Of a DNA stretch of 64,000 nt, positions 46,607-55,575 are shown in pieces. Each line of letters starts with the position of its first letter. Position 1 is the stretch's first letter. Below the pieces are notes generated by a model, which worked only from the letters and a program-made list of their open reading frames with translations, was not told where the DNA came from and made no database searches. Origin of the DNA: Cellulomonas humilata (lineage in GTDB: Bacteria > Actinomycetota > Actinomycetes > Actinomycetales > Cellulomonadaceae); contig NZ_JAUSVB010000002.1 of assembly GCF_030814415.1 (NCBI RefSeq), forward strand, positions 372,001-436,000, in the 5' to 3' direction. The position numbers and the translations under genes were made by a program.

Positions 46607-47655
46607 CGGCGGACCAGGTGACGCACGACCGGCCGCACACGCCGGGTGCGCCGCGACTGCGCGCGGCGGTACTGGGCGCCGGTGCCTGGGGCACCACGTT
46701 CGCGGCCGTGATGGCTGACGCCGGGTGCGACGTGACGGTCTGGGGACGCGACGAGAAGGTCTGCCGGCAGATCGCCGACGAGCACCGCAACGAGGCCTAC
46801 CTGCCGGGGGTCCAGCTGCCGGCACGCGTCACCGCGTCGAGCGACGCCCGGGCCGTCCTCGCGGGCGCCGACGTCGTCGCGGTCGCCATCCCGTCGCAGA
46901 GCGCGCGCGCCACGCTGACGCCCCTGGCCGACGCCGTGGCGGGCCACGCCGTGGCCGTCTCGCTCATGAAGGGCGTCGAGCTGTCGACCGATCGCCGCAT
47001 GAGCGAGGTCGTCGCGGAGTCGCTCGGCATCCCGGCCGACCGGATCGCCGTCGTCTCCGGGCCCAACCTGGCGCTCGAGATCGCCCGCCGGCAGCCGACC
47101 GCGACGGTCGTGGCATCCACCAGCGAGGCGACGGCCCAGCTGGTGGCGCGGGCGTGCGCGTCCGCGTACTTCCGGCCGTACACGAACGACGACGTCGTCG
47201 GCGTCGAGCTGTGCGGGGCCGTGAAGAACGTCATCGCGCTCGCGGTCGGCATCTCGCAGGGTCGCGGCCTCGGCTACAACACGATGGCGACGGTCATCAC
47301 GCGCGGCCTGGTGGAGATCACCCGGCTCGGGCTGGCCCTGGGCGCGGACGCGGACACGTTCCCCGGCCTCGCCGGCCTCGGGGACCTGATGGCGACCTGC
47401 GCGTCGCCCGACTCGCGCAACCACACGCTCGGCGGCCACATCGGCCGCGGCATGACCCTCGACGAGGCGATCTCCGCGACCGGGGGCACCGCGGAGGGCG
47501 TGAAGTCGTGCCGGTCCGTCCTGGAGCTCGCCACCACCCTCGGCGTCGAGATGCCGATCACGTCGGCGGTCGTGAAGGTGCTGCACGAGGGCCTGCCGGT
47601 CGACCAGCTGGCCCCGCTGCTGCTCGCGCGACCGCACAAGGCCGAAGGCGCCTAG
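46603..47655 (+). CDS. gpsA: Glycerol-3-phosphate dehydrogenase [NAD(P)+] GpsA
   Basis: Makes sn-glycerol-3-phosphate from dihydroxyacetone phosphate. The 350-residue enzyme has the NAD motif GAGAWGTTFAAVM, VSLMKGVE, SGPNLALEIA, catalytic Lys in GAVKNVIALAVG and GLAGLGDLMATC. The GTG at 46603 overlaps the acyltransferase stop. The stop TAG (47653-47655) shares CTAG with the stop of the convergent PLP enzyme. Confidence 0.94.
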   Translation: MTADQVTHDRPHTPGAPRLRAAVLGAGAWGTTFAAVMADAGCDVTVWGRDEKVCRQIADEHRNEAYLPGVQLPARVTASSDARAVLAGADVVAVAIPSQSARATLTPLADAVAGHAVAVSLMKGVELSTDRRMSEVVAESLGIPADRIAVVSGPNLALEIARRQPTATVVASTSEATAQLVARACASAYFRPYTNDDVVGVELCGAVKNVIALAVGISQGRGLGYNTMATVITRGLVEITRLGLALGADADTFPGLAGLGDLMATCASPDSRNHTLGGHIGRGMTLDEAISATGGTAEGVKSCRSVLELATTLGVEMPITSAVVKVLHEGLPVDQLAPLLLARPHKAEGA

Positions 47656-48803
47656 CGACTCTCGAGCGCCTGCGCGAGGTCGCGCCAGAGGTCCTCGACG
47701 TCCTCGATGCCGACCGACATCCGCAGCAGGTCCTCCGGCACGGTGAGCGACTCGGTGGCGAACCGGCGTCGGCGCTCCAGGGTCGACTCCACTCCGCCGA
47801 GGCTCGTTGCGGGCACCCACAGCCGCAGGGCCGCGACGACAGCGTCCGCCGCGTCGGGTCCACCGTGCGGGCGCAGCCCGATGATCGCGCCGAAGCCGTC
47901 CATGAGCCGCGCAGCGCGCTCGTGGCCCGGGTCGGAGGGCAGGCTCGGGTGCCGGACCTCCGCGACGGCGGGGTGCTCGCTGAGACGTCGGGCGAGCTCG
48001 GCGGCGTTGCTCTGCGCGCGCTCGACCCGCAGCGCGAGCGTGCGCAGGCCGCGCAGGGCGAGCCACACCTCGAACGGTCCGGCGATCGACCCGTTCAGCG
48101 TGCGGTACGCGTGCAGCCGGGCGTGCAGGTCGTCGTCGTCGGCCAGCGCGGCGCCGAGCACGACGTCCGTGTGCCCGGCGAGGTACTTGGTCACGGAGTG
48201 CACGACGACGTCCGCCCCGTGCTCGAACGGGCGCTGCACCAGGGGCGTCGCGAACGTGTTGTCGACGCCGACGAGCGCACCCACCGCGTGCGCCGCCTCG
48301 ACGAGCGCGGGGAGGTCGGCGACCTCGAGCATGGGGTTGGTCGGCGTCTCGACCCAGAGCAGCGACGCCGGCCGCGGCGCGCTCAGGGCGGCAACCACCG
48401 CGGCGGTGTCGTCGATGTCGACCAGCGTCACGTCGATGCCGAGGCGCTCCTGCAGGTCCTGCGCGTAGCCGAGGGTCACCTGATAGGCGTGCCGGGGCAT
48501 GACCAGCCGGCCGCCGGGCGGAATGAGGGAGAGCGCCGCCGCGATGGCCGCCATGCCCGAGCCGAACACCAGGGCCGGGTGCGTGGAGCCCTCGAGCGTG
48601 CCGAGCGTCTCCTCGAACGGGTGCCACGTCGCGGTGTCCATGCGGCCGTACAGCGGCTCGCCGTCTGCGGGCACGCCCTGCGAGACGAAGGTGGAGGAGA
48701 GCACGACGGGCGGGTTCACGGGCGCGCCCTGGGTGCGCGCCGGCCGGCCGGCGGCGACGACGAGCGTCGCGGGGGAGAGGTCGTCGTCGTGGTCGGAGGT
48801 CAC
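47652..48803 (-). CDS. Trans-sulfuration (Cys/Met metabolism) PLP-dependent enzyme
   Basis: This 383-residue fold-type I PLP enzyme of the cystathionine gamma-synthase/lyase group has the PLP Lys in HSVTKYLAGHTDVVLG, the GSGMAAIAAALSLIPPGGRLV cofactor loop, WVETPTNPMLEVAD and the C-terminal SLGGVESTLERR. The exact reaction (synthase, lyase or methionine gamma-lyase) cannot be decided by eye. GTG 48803 is preferred; an in-frame ATG at 48869 adds a 22-residue extension coded by a 24-bp tandem repeat. Confidence 0.86.
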   Translation of the reverse strand: MTSDHDDDLSPATLVVAAGRPARTQGAPVNPPVVLSSTFVSQGVPADGEPLYGRMDTATWHPFEETLGTLEGSTHPALVFGSGMAAIAAALSLIPPGGRLVMPRHAYQVTLGYAQDLQERLGIDVTLVDIDDTAAVVAALSAPRPASLLWVETPTNPMLEVADLPALVEAAHAVGALVGVDNTFATPLVQRPFEHGADVVVHSVTKYLAGHTDVVLGAALADDDDLHARLHAYRTLNGSIAGPFEVWLALRGLRTLALRVERAQSNAAELARRLSEHPAVAEVRHPSLPSDPGHERAARLMDGFGAIIGLRPHGGPDAADAVVAALRLWVPATSLGGVESTLERRRRFATESLTVPEDLLRMSVGIEDVEDLWRDLAQALESR

Positions 48804-48819
48804 CCGCCGCAGGTTACCT

Positions 48820-48867
48820 GTGGGCTGCCCCGCGGACGCAGCGGTGGGCTGACCCACGGATGCGTCC
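48820..48867. repeat. 24-bp imperfect tandem duplication
   Basis: 48820-48843 and 48844-48867 are imperfect copies; both begin GTGGGCTG and differ at several places. They lie between the PLP-enzyme start and ddl, upstream of both divergent genes. Confidence 0.6.
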
Positions 48868-48922
48868 ACCCATGCCTCGGACAGCCCTGACCAGCCGTCA
48901 CCGCCAGGTAGGGTCGGGCGCG

Positions 48923-50116
48923 ATGGACGCCACCTCCCAGCCTTCGGGCCACGCCCAGACCTCCGCCCAGACCCCCGCTCAGACCCGTGGACAGACCCCC
49001 GGGAACGGCCGCCGCCCCCGCGTGATGGTCCTGTTCGGCGGGCGCTCCGGCGAGCACGCGATCAGCTGCGCGACGGCCGGAGGCGTGCTGCGGGCCATCG
49101 ACCGCGACCGCTACGACGTGCTCGCCGTGGGCATCACGCCCGCCGGCCGCTGGGTGCTCGCCGACGACGACCCCGAGCGCTGGGCGATCTCCGACGGCCA
49201 CCTGCCGCAGGTGGAGGACACGGCCGCGCACGTGCTGCTCCCGCAGGCGGTCGACGACCGCGACGTCCAGGTGCTCGAGGCGGGGCAGCTGCCGCGCGTC
49301 CTCGGCGAGGTCGACGTCGTCTTCCCGCTGCTGCACGGCCCGTTCGGCGAGGACGGCACGCTGCAGGGCCTGCTCGAGCTGGCCGACGTGCGGTACGTGG
49401 GCGCCGGGGTGCTCGCGTCCGCGGTCGGCATGGACAAGCACATGATGAAGCTGGTGCTCGCGGGCCACGGCCTGCCCGTCGGCCCGTTCCGCGTGGTGCT
49501 CCCGGGCGAGCTCGACCGCGACCCCGACGGCGTCACGGCTCGGATCGCCGAGCTCGGGCTGCCGTTGTTCGTCAAGCCGGCGCGCGCCGGTTCCAGCCTG
49601 GGCATCTCCCGGGTGACCGACCTCGCCGACCTGCCGGCCGCCATCGCCGCCGCCGCGGTGCACGACCCGAAGATCATCGTCGAGGCGGCGATCGTCGGGC
49701 GCGAGATCGAGTGCGGCGTGCTCGGCGGCCACGACGGCGACCGGGCGCGCGCGTCGCTGCCCGGCGAGATCGTGGTCACCGACCCCCGGCACACGTTCTA
49801 CGACTTCGAGGCCAAGTACCTCGACGAGGCCGGCGTCACGCTGGCCTGCCCGGCCGACCTGCCCGAGGGGATCGTCGAGGCCGTGCAGGACGCTGCGGTG
49901 CGGACGTTCGAGGCGGTCGGGTGCGAGGGGCTCGCCCGCGTCGACGTCTTCGTGACCCCGGACGGCGAGGTCGTCGTCAACGAGATCAACACCATGCCGG
50001 GGTTCACGCCGTACTCGATGTACCCCCGGTTGTGGGAGGCGTCCGGCGTCGGATATGCCGAGCTGGTCGACGAGCTGCTGCGCCTGGCGCTCGCGCGTCC
50101 GACCGGGCTGCGCTGA
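48923..50116 (+). CDS. ddl: D-alanine-D-alanine ligase
   Basis: Forms D-Ala-D-Ala for peptidoglycan. The 397-residue ATP-grasp enzyme has VMVLFGGRSGEHAISCATAGGV, FPLLHGPFGEDGTLQGLLELA, MDKHMMKLVLAGHGLPVGPF, VKPARAGSSLGISRV and the metal-binding VVNEINTMPGFTPYSMYPRLW. About 30 residues of Gln/Thr/Pro repeats (SAQTPAQTRGQTPG) at the N-terminus are unusual and probably disordered. The ATG at 48923 is the first good start. Confidence 0.93.
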   Translation: MDATSQPSGHAQTSAQTPAQTRGQTPGNGRRPRVMVLFGGRSGEHAISCATAGGVLRAIDRDRYDVLAVGITPAGRWVLADDDPERWAISDGHLPQVEDTAAHVLLPQAVDDRDVQVLEAGQLPRVLGEVDVVFPLLHGPFGEDGTLQGLLELADVRYVGAGVLASAVGMDKHMMKLVLAGHGLPVGPFRVVLPGELDRDPDGVTARIAELGLPLFVKPARAGSSLGISRVTDLADLPAAIAAAAVHDPKIIVEAAIVGREIECGVLGGHDGDRARASLPGEIVVTDPRHTFYDFEAKYLDEAGVTLACPADLPEGIVEAVQDAAVRTFEAVGCEGLARVDVFVTPDGEVVVNEINTMPGFTPYSMYPRLWEASGVGYAELVDELLRLALARPTGLR

Positions 50117-50144
50117 GCCTGTGGGCGTTCCCAGCCGCGCAGGT

Positions 50145-50156
50145 TACGCTTCCGTA
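50145..50156. promoter_or_regulatory. Candidate palindromic operator upstream of the desaturase
   Basis: TACG (50145-50148) and CGTA (50153-50156) within GGTTACGCTTCCGTAGGT form a small palindrome in the 261-nt region before the desaturase. The rest of 50117-50377 shows nothing I can support. Confidence 0.3.
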
Positions 50157-50377
50157 GGTCGTGACGGATCGGGCGACGGCGCCACACGTGTGGCCGTACC
50201 CGCTGCCAGCACGATCGGGACGTCCTCCGGGCGGCCCAACGCACCCCGGCTCGGGTGTGCGCCGACTGGCCGACACGCAGTGACGGCTCTCCGCAGATCG
50301 GTCGTGACCGTCATGGGTGCTCCCCACGCCGCCTCACCGCGTCGCCTGCTCGTCGACACCGTTCCCGGTCGCCTCGC

Positions 50378-51454
50378 GTGAGCGCCGCCGTCTCGCCGCC
50401 GCCCGCGCCTGCGCGCGTCGCGAAGAACGCCCAGGACTACACGGCGCTCGCGGCCTACGTGCGTGAGTCCGGCCTGCTGAAGCGCCGCTACGGCTACTAC
50501 TGGACGCGCCTCATCGCCGTCGTCCTGGCGTTCGCGGGAATCTGGGTCGCCGTGGTCCTCGTCGGCGACTCGTGGTGGCAGCTCGCCGTCGCAGCCGGGC
50601 TCGCGCTCGTGCTCACGCAGATCGCCTTCCTCGGTCACGACAGCGCCCACCGCCAGATCTTCAACTCCGGCCCCTGGAACGACTGGACCTCGCGGATCCT
50701 CGCCGGGGCGTTCGCCGGTCTCAGCCACACCTGGTGGCGCAACAAGCACAACCGGCACCACGCCTCGCCCAACCAGCAGGGCACGGACCCGGACATCGCG
50801 CCCGGGGTCGTCGTCTGGACGGCGGACGTCCTGGACACCCGCACCGGGTTCAAGGGCTGGTTCGGGCGCAACCAGGGGTGGTTCTTCTTCCCCCTCCTCA
50901 TGCTCGAAGGCGTGAGCCTGCACATCTCGAGCGTCCGCCTGCTGCTGGCCAAGGGGGCGGTGCCGCACCGGTGGGTCGAGGCTCCGATCGTCATCACCCG
51001 GCTGGCCCTCTACGTCGGGGTGCTCTTCTACCTCCTCCCGCCCAGCAAGGCCTTCGCGTTCATCGGCGTGCAGATGGCACTCTTCGGCGTCATGCTCGGC
51101 GGCTCGTTCGCGCCGAACCACAAGGGCATGCCGATCATCCCGGCCGGTCTCAAGGTCGACTTCCTGCGTCGGCAGGTGCTCACGTCCCGGAACATCAAGG
51201 GCGGCGCCGCCGTGGACTTCGTGATGGGTGGCCTGAACTACCAGGTCGAGCACCACCTGTTCCCCAGCATGCCCCGCCCGAACCTCAAGCACGTGCAGCC
51301 CGTGGTGCGGGACTACTGCGAGCAGCTCGGCGTGAAGTACACCGAGGTGGGGTTCTTCCGGTCGTACAAGATCATCGTGGCGTACCTCAACCGCGTCGGT
51401 CTGGCCGACCGGGCCGCGTTCGACTGCCCGGTGGCCGCCACGTACGGGCGCTGA
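50378..51454 (+). CDS. Membrane fatty acid (acyl-lipid/acyl-CoA) desaturase
   Basis: This 358-residue di-iron desaturase has three histidine boxes (HDSAH, HNRHH and QVEHH) and four membrane helices, among them LIAVVLAFAGIWVAVVLVG and LAVAAGLALVLTQIAFLG. It introduces double bases into acyl chains for membrane fluidity; the positional specificity is unknown. GTG 50378 (VSAAVSPPPAPAR) is chosen because upstream codons are Arg/Ser/Pro noise. Confidence 0.9.
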   Translation: MSAAVSPPPAPARVAKNAQDYTALAAYVRESGLLKRRYGYYWTRLIAVVLAFAGIWVAVVLVGDSWWQLAVAAGLALVLTQIAFLGHDSAHRQIFNSGPWNDWTSRILAGAFAGLSHTWWRNKHNRHHASPNQQGTDPDIAPGVVVWTADVLDTRTGFKGWFGRNQGWFFFPLLMLEGVSLHISSVRLLLAKGAVPHRWVEAPIVITRLALYVGVLFYLLPPSKAFAFIGVQMALFGVMLGGSFAPNHKGMPIIPAGLKVDFLRRQVLTSRNIKGGAAVDFVMGGLNYQVEHHLFPSMPRPNLKHVQPVVRDYCEQLGVKYTEVGFFRSYKIIVAYLNRVGLADRAAFDCPVAATYGR

Positions 51455-51458
51455 CCGG

Positions 51459-51935
51459 CTAGATGCAGGACCGGACCTGCTCGGTCAGCGCGACCGCCGG
51501 GCCGAGCTGGTCGACGAACGCCGTCGAGCGCTCCGCCGCGACCTCGGCCGGGACGTGCAGCTCGACGGCCGGCTCGCGACCGTAGGTGGTGAACGTCCAG
51601 CCGTCGTCGCCCTCGACGACGACCCAGTCGACGCTGGTGCCGCCCGGGGTCTCCACGGTCTGGCAGTGCTCCGTCGTCGGCCCGAGCGGCTCGACACCGC
51701 ACCGCAGGACGACGGGGGCCGCCGGGTCGCCCCACGCGGTCGTCGCCTGCGCCGTGGTGTCCCGCTGCGGCAGCCCGTCGCCGAGCGAGTCCGGTATCGC
51801 CAGGACGACGCTCGCGCACACCGGCTCGGTGGCGTTCGGTGCCACCTCGACGGGCACGGTGACCGCGCAGCCGCCCAGGGCCGCGATGCCGGCGACGGGG
51901 GCGATCAGGAGCAGTCGTCGGCGGATCCGGGGCAC
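51459..51935 (-). CDS. DUF3515 family lipoprotein
   Basis: This 158-residue secreted protein has a basic start (VPRIRRRLLL), a hydrophobic core and the lipobox ALGGC (Cys about 23). The mature DUF3515 domain follows with three further Cys (CASVVL, RCGVEPLG, HCQTV) and a C-terminal Cys, suggesting disulfides. DUF3515 lies next to thiL in Actinobacteria. Function is unknown. The GTG at 51935 gives the signal peptide. Confidence 0.85.
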   Translation of the reverse strand: MPRIRRRLLLIAPVAGIAALGGCAVTVPVEVAPNATEPVCASVVLAIPDSLGDGLPQRDTTAQATTAWGDPAAPVVLRCGVEPLGPTTEHCQTVETPGGTSVDWVVVEGDDGWTFTTYGREPAVELHVPAEVAAERSTAFVDQLGPAVALTEQVRSCI

Positions 51936-51982
51936 CGGCTCACCGTAACCCGTGGGCCGCGCCGAACCTCTACCGTGTCGGG

Positions 51983-52963
51983 GTGACCGCCGACACCCGC
52001 GCACCGTCCGACGGCCCTCTGGTCGCCGAGCTGTCCGAGGACGCGCTCCTCGCCCGCATCTTCCCGCTCCTGCCGCTGGGTGCCGACACGCACGTCCCGC
52101 CCGGTGACGACGCCGCAGTCGTGGCCGCACCGGACGGCAGGTTCGTCGTCACCACGGACGTGCTGGTCGAGGACCGGCACTTCCGCCGGGCGTGGTCCTC
52201 GGGCGAGGACGTCGGTCGACGGGCCGCGGTGCAGAACCTGGCCGACGTCGCCGCGATGGGTGCGCGGCCCACGAGCATCGTCGTCGCCCTGGTCATCCCG
52301 GGTGACCTGCCCGTGGCGTGGGTGGAGGGTCTGGCGCGCGGGCTGGCCGCCGAGTGCGCACCTCTGGGGGTGGGCGTCGTCGGGGGAGACCTGTCGGGTG
52401 GGCCGGCCGTCGTCGTCGCCGTCACGGCGCACGGGGACCTCGCGGGACGCGCGCCGGTGCTGCGATCGGGCGCGCGGCCGGGAGACGTGCTCGCGCACGC
52501 CGGTGTGGCCGGTGAGTCCGCGGCAGGGCTCGCGCTGCTGGAGGCGGGCCGTGGGGAGCTGGACCGTGCGCTCGTGGACGCCCACCTGCGCCCGGTCGCG
52601 CCGCTGGCGGCCGGGCCGGTCGCCGCGAGCGCGGGTGCCACCGCGATGCTCGACGTGTCCGACGGGCTGCTGCGCGACGCGGGCCGGATCGCGCGCGCGA
52701 GCGGGGTGCGGATCGACCTCTTCGCCGACGCGTTCGCCCCGGACCGCGACCGGCTGCGCACTGTCGCGAACGAGCTCGGCGCCGTGGCCGAGCGCTGGGT
52801 GCTGGACGGTGGCGAGGATCACGGCCTGCTGGCGACGTTCCCGGCCGGTTCCCCGCTGCCGGCGCCGTTCCGAGCCGTCGGTCGCGTGACCGAGGGTGCC
52901 GGGGTGACCGTCGACGGCGTGCCTGCCCCGGCCCGGTCAGGCTGGGACCACTTCGCGGGGTGA
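51983..52963 (+). CDS. thiL: Thiamine-monophosphate kinase ThiL
   Basis: Makes thiamine diphosphate from thiamine monophosphate with ATP. The 326-residue PurM-fold enzyme has PPGDDAAVVAAPDGRFVVTTDVLVEDRHFR, the RRAAVQNLADVAAMGARPT helix, GVVGGDLSGGP and LDVSDGLLRDAGRIA. GTG 51983 is 47 nt from the divergent DUF3515 start, so a shared promoter region is likely. It ends 3 nt before the convergent GNAT gene. Confidence 0.94.
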   Translation: MTADTRAPSDGPLVAELSEDALLARIFPLLPLGADTHVPPGDDAAVVAAPDGRFVVTTDVLVEDRHFRRAWSSGEDVGRRAAVQNLADVAAMGARPTSIVVALVIPGDLPVAWVEGLARGLAAECAPLGVGVVGGDLSGGPAVVVAVTAHGDLAGRAPVLRSGARPGDVLAHAGVAGESAAGLALLEAGRGELDRALVDAHLRPVAPLAAGPVAASAGATAMLDVSDGLLRDAGRIARASGVRIDLFADAFAPDRDRLRTVANELGAVAERWVLDGGEDHGLLATFPAGSPLPAPFRAVGRVTEGAGVTVDGVPAPARSGWDHFAG

Positions 52964-52966
52964 GGC

Positions 52967-53491
52967 TCAGCCGCGGCGGTACCGGACCTCGAGGAGGCTC
53001 GCGCCGCCGATGTCGTCGTAGCGGTCCACACCGTCCGCCTGGAAGCCGTGCCGACGGTAGAAGTGCCGGGCCCGCTCGTTGTCGGCGAGTACCCAGAGCG
53101 TCACGGTGGTCTTGTCGCCGACCTCCGAGATCACGGTCCGCATGAGGTCGCGGGCGACGCCGTGGCCCCACGTGCCCGGGTCGAGGTAGATGGAGAAGAT
53201 CTCCCGGTCACCGCGGCGTGCGTCCTCGTCGCGGCTGGGCCCGACGGTGACGAAGCCGACCACGCGGTCCGCCGCGAGAGCGACCCAGGTACGGATCTCG
53301 TCGGCCGGCCCTTCGCGCAGGTACCGGCCCCACTGCGCGGTGCGTTCGCCCGCGTCGAGGGAGGCGAGGTACGCGTCGGGCACGATGCCCGCGTACGCCT
53401 CCTGCCAGGACCGTACGTGCACCCGGGCGATGCCTGAAGCGTCCCCCTCGGTGGCGACACGGATCGTCACCTCGTCCAGCTGCTCGACCAT
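52967..53491 (-). CDS. GNAT-family N-acetyltransferase
   Basis: This 174-residue protein has a GNAT fold with RVHVRSWQEAYAGIVPDAYLASL, strand VVGFVTVGPSR, the acetyl-CoA loop YLDPGTWGHGVARDLM and NERARHFYRRHGF. Substrate is unknown; the RHVRSW pattern is common in RimI-like members acting on small molecules. ATG 53491 has AGGG upstream; ATG 53521 would add ten residues. It lies downstream of rpmB, separated by a terminator. Confidence 0.85.
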   Translation of the reverse strand: MVEQLDEVTIRVATEGDASGIARVHVRSWQEAYAGIVPDAYLASLDAGERTAQWGRYLREGPADEIRTWVALAADRVVGFVTVGPSRDEDARRGDREIFSIYLDPGTWGHGVARDLMRTVISEVGDKTTVTLWVLADNERARHFYRRHGFQADGVDRYDDIGGASLLEVRYRRG

Positions 53492-53523
53492 GGACGTCAC
53501 CCTGCCACACGGATCGGACATGA

Positions 53524-53559
53524 CGAAGGCCCACGAGGTGACAACCTCGCGGGCCTTCG
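53524..53559 (-). terminator. Intrinsic terminator of rpmB
   Basis: A 16-bp stem (53524-53539 with 53544-53559) and a 4-nt loop follow the rpmB stop on the minus strand. The single mismatch becomes a G-U pair in that direction, so it is oriented for rpmB. Confidence 0.8.
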
Positions 53560-53576
53560 AATGCGTCGGGTCGACG

Positions 53577-53768
53577 TCAGACGGCGCGCTGCACCTTGCC
53601 GGCCTTGAGGCACGACGTGCACACGTTGAGACGCTTGGGCGTCCCCGCGACGACGGCACGCACGCGCTGGATGTTCGGGTTCCAGCGCCGCTTCGTGCGC
53701 ACGTGCGAGTGCGAGATGCTGTGCCCGAAGCTCGGGCCCTTGGCGCAGACGTCGCAGTTGGCAGCCAC
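53577..53768 (-). CDS. rpmB: 50S ribosomal protein L28
   Basis: This 63-residue protein has the L28 sequence AANCDVCAKGPSFGHSISHSHVRTKRRWNPNIQ and two CxxC motifs (CDVC and CTSC), the zinc-binding (C+) form. GTG 53768 has AGGAG 7 nt upstream. It stands alone, with the FakA-like gene divergent; 53769-54049 between them shows no gene. Confidence 0.96.
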   Translation of the reverse strand: MAANCDVCAKGPSFGHSISHSHVRTKRRWNPNIQRVRAVVAGTPKRLNVCTSCLKAGKVQRAV

Positions 53769-54049
53769 GGTCTTCTCCTGTTGCTCTTTGCGGATCATGA
53801 GCCGCGTGTGCGGCGAAGTCAGGGGTCGGGGCGCACGAGCGACACCGTCTCCGTACCGTTTCCGGACAAGGATTCGGGGGCCGCCACCGGGCACCACCAG
53901 TGCCCAGCATGGCCGGGCAACCGGTCAAGACTAGCCCATCGAGCACGTCGGCCCAAATGTGGGTGTGATGAGGCAGGGTGGTGCTTCGTCACAGTGGGTC
54001 TGCCTGGTGCCTGGTGGGCGTGGGACGCGGACGAGACGACGGAGGTGCG

Positions 54050-55573
54050 GTGGACCTGCTGGAGGCAGCGGCGTTGCGCGCCTGGGCGATGGCGGCACGG
54101 ACGGCGCTCGGGGCGGCGGCGGACCGGATCGACGCCGTGAACGTGTTCCCGGTCGCCGACTCGGACACGGGTACCAACGTGCTGCTGACCGTCGTGGGCG
54201 GTGCCGACGCGGTCGCGCTCGTGCCGGCGGACGCCGCGGCGGCGGACGTGGCGAGGGCGTTCGGGCGTGGCGCCCTGCTGGCGGCGCGCGGCAACTCCGG
54301 CGTCATCGTCAGCCAGTACCTGACGGGTTTCGCTCGCGCGCTGCCGGCGCGGGCGGGAGCACCCGAGGTCGCGCACGCCCTGACGGTGGCGGCCCGGGCA
54401 GCGCGCGAGGCGACCGTCGAACCGCAGGAGGGCACGGTCCTCACGCTGGCCGACGTCGTCGCGGGCGCTGCGGCTACCGCGGCCGACGCGGGCGCGGACC
54501 TGGCGACGACGCTCGCGGAGAGCGTCGCGGAGGCCCTGCGCGCGCTCGGGCGGATCAGTGCCGTGCACCCCGTGCTGCGCGCCGCGCGCGTGCTGGACGC
54601 CGGCGCCTGCGCCCTGCTGGTCGTCCTGGACGCGCTGGCCCGCGCGGTCGGTGACGAGCGGCCCGTCCACGTCCCGCTCGACTGGCTGCCGACGACCGCC
54701 GCGGACCACGCGTCGGTGGAGACGACGGGCGGTGCGTACGAGGTCATGCTGCTGGTCAGTGACGACGCCGCGGCCCACGGCGCTGCGGTCGACACCGGGG
54801 CCGAGCTCCGACGGCGCATGGGCGCGCTGGGGGACTCGGTGGCCGTCGTCGGCGGGGACGGCTGGTGGCACGTGCACGTCCACACCGACCAGCCGACCGC
54901 CGCGATCACCGCGGCCGCGCTGGGCCGGCGCGAGCAGATCCTCGTCCGCCTCCTCGCCGGGGCGCACGCGGGCGGGTCGGCGCTGCACGACCGGGCGGAC
55001 GGTCGGGAACGATGGGGTGTCGTGGTCTGCACCGCGGCGCCGGACCTCGCCGCCTGGTACGCGGCGGCGGGTGCGGTCGTGCTTGTCCGCTGTCCCGAGG
55101 CGCCCGTCCGCGCCGAGCACCTCGAGCGCGCGGTCACGGACACGGGCGCGGCGCACGTGGTCCTCCTGCCGGGAACGGGTGCGGAGGTCTCGACGGCGCC
55201 GTCCGTCCCGGGCGTGGTCATCGAGACGCTCGACGCGGCCGACGAGGTGCGCGCCGTCGTCGGGTCGCTGGCGCTGGCCGGCGAGGGCCCGACGGCGCAG
55301 GGTCGCACTGCTGCGCAGGCGGCGCTGGCCCGTCTGGGCGTCCGCACCGTCGAGGCCGCGTCGGTGCACGCCGTCGCCGACGCGGTCGACGCGCTCGTGC
55401 GGACGCCTCGGCCGACGCCCGCCGAGAGCCTGACGGTGCTGGGGCGCGACGCGCCGGACGGGGCGCTCCTGGACGCCCTCGTCGCGCACCTGGCGACGCA
55501 CCACCCCGGGATCGAGGCGACGGTGGTCGGACCGACCGGGCACGGGCCCGCCCTCGTGCTCGGGCTGGACTGA
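54050..55573 (+). CDS. DAK2/FakA-like kinase-fold protein
   Basis: This 507-residue protein has an N-terminal DhaL/DAK2 domain (DRIDAVNVFPVADSDTGTNVLLTV with the metal-binding DxDTGxN motif, ARGNSGVIVSQYLTGFA). A central linker and a C-terminal FakA-type domain (HVHVHTDQPTAAITAAA) follow. FakA phosphorylates fatty acids bound to FakB; no FakB (DegV) gene is in the window. GTG 54050 has GGAGG upstream. It is followed 2 nt later by recG, a common actinobacterial pair. Confidence 0.86.
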   Translation: MDLLEAAALRAWAMAARTALGAAADRIDAVNVFPVADSDTGTNVLLTVVGGADAVALVPADAAAADVARAFGRGALLAARGNSGVIVSQYLTGFARALPARAGAPEVAHALTVAARAAREATVEPQEGTVLTLADVVAGAAATAADAGADLATTLAESVAEALRALGRISAVHPVLRAARVLDAGACALLVVLDALARAVGDERPVHVPLDWLPTTAADHASVETTGGAYEVMLLVSDDAAAHGAAVDTGAELRRRMGALGDSVAVVGGDGWWHVHVHTDQPTAAITAAALGRREQILVRLLAGAHAGGSALHDRADGRERWGVVVCTAAPDLAAWYAAAGAVVLVRCPEAPVRAEHLERAVTDTGAAHVVLLPGTGAEVSTAPSVPGVVIETLDAADEVRAVVGSLALAGEGPTAQGRTAAQAALARLGVRTVEAASVHAVADAVDALVRTPRPTPAESLTVLGRDAPDGALLDALVAHLATHHPGIEATVVGPTGHGPALVLGLD

Positions 55574-55575
55574 CC

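Noticed and set aside
48804..48869. Longer start for the PLP enzyme at the ATG at 48869
   Set aside because: The added residues are encoded by a tandem repeat and do not resemble the family N-terminus; GTG 48803 is preferred, although not proven.
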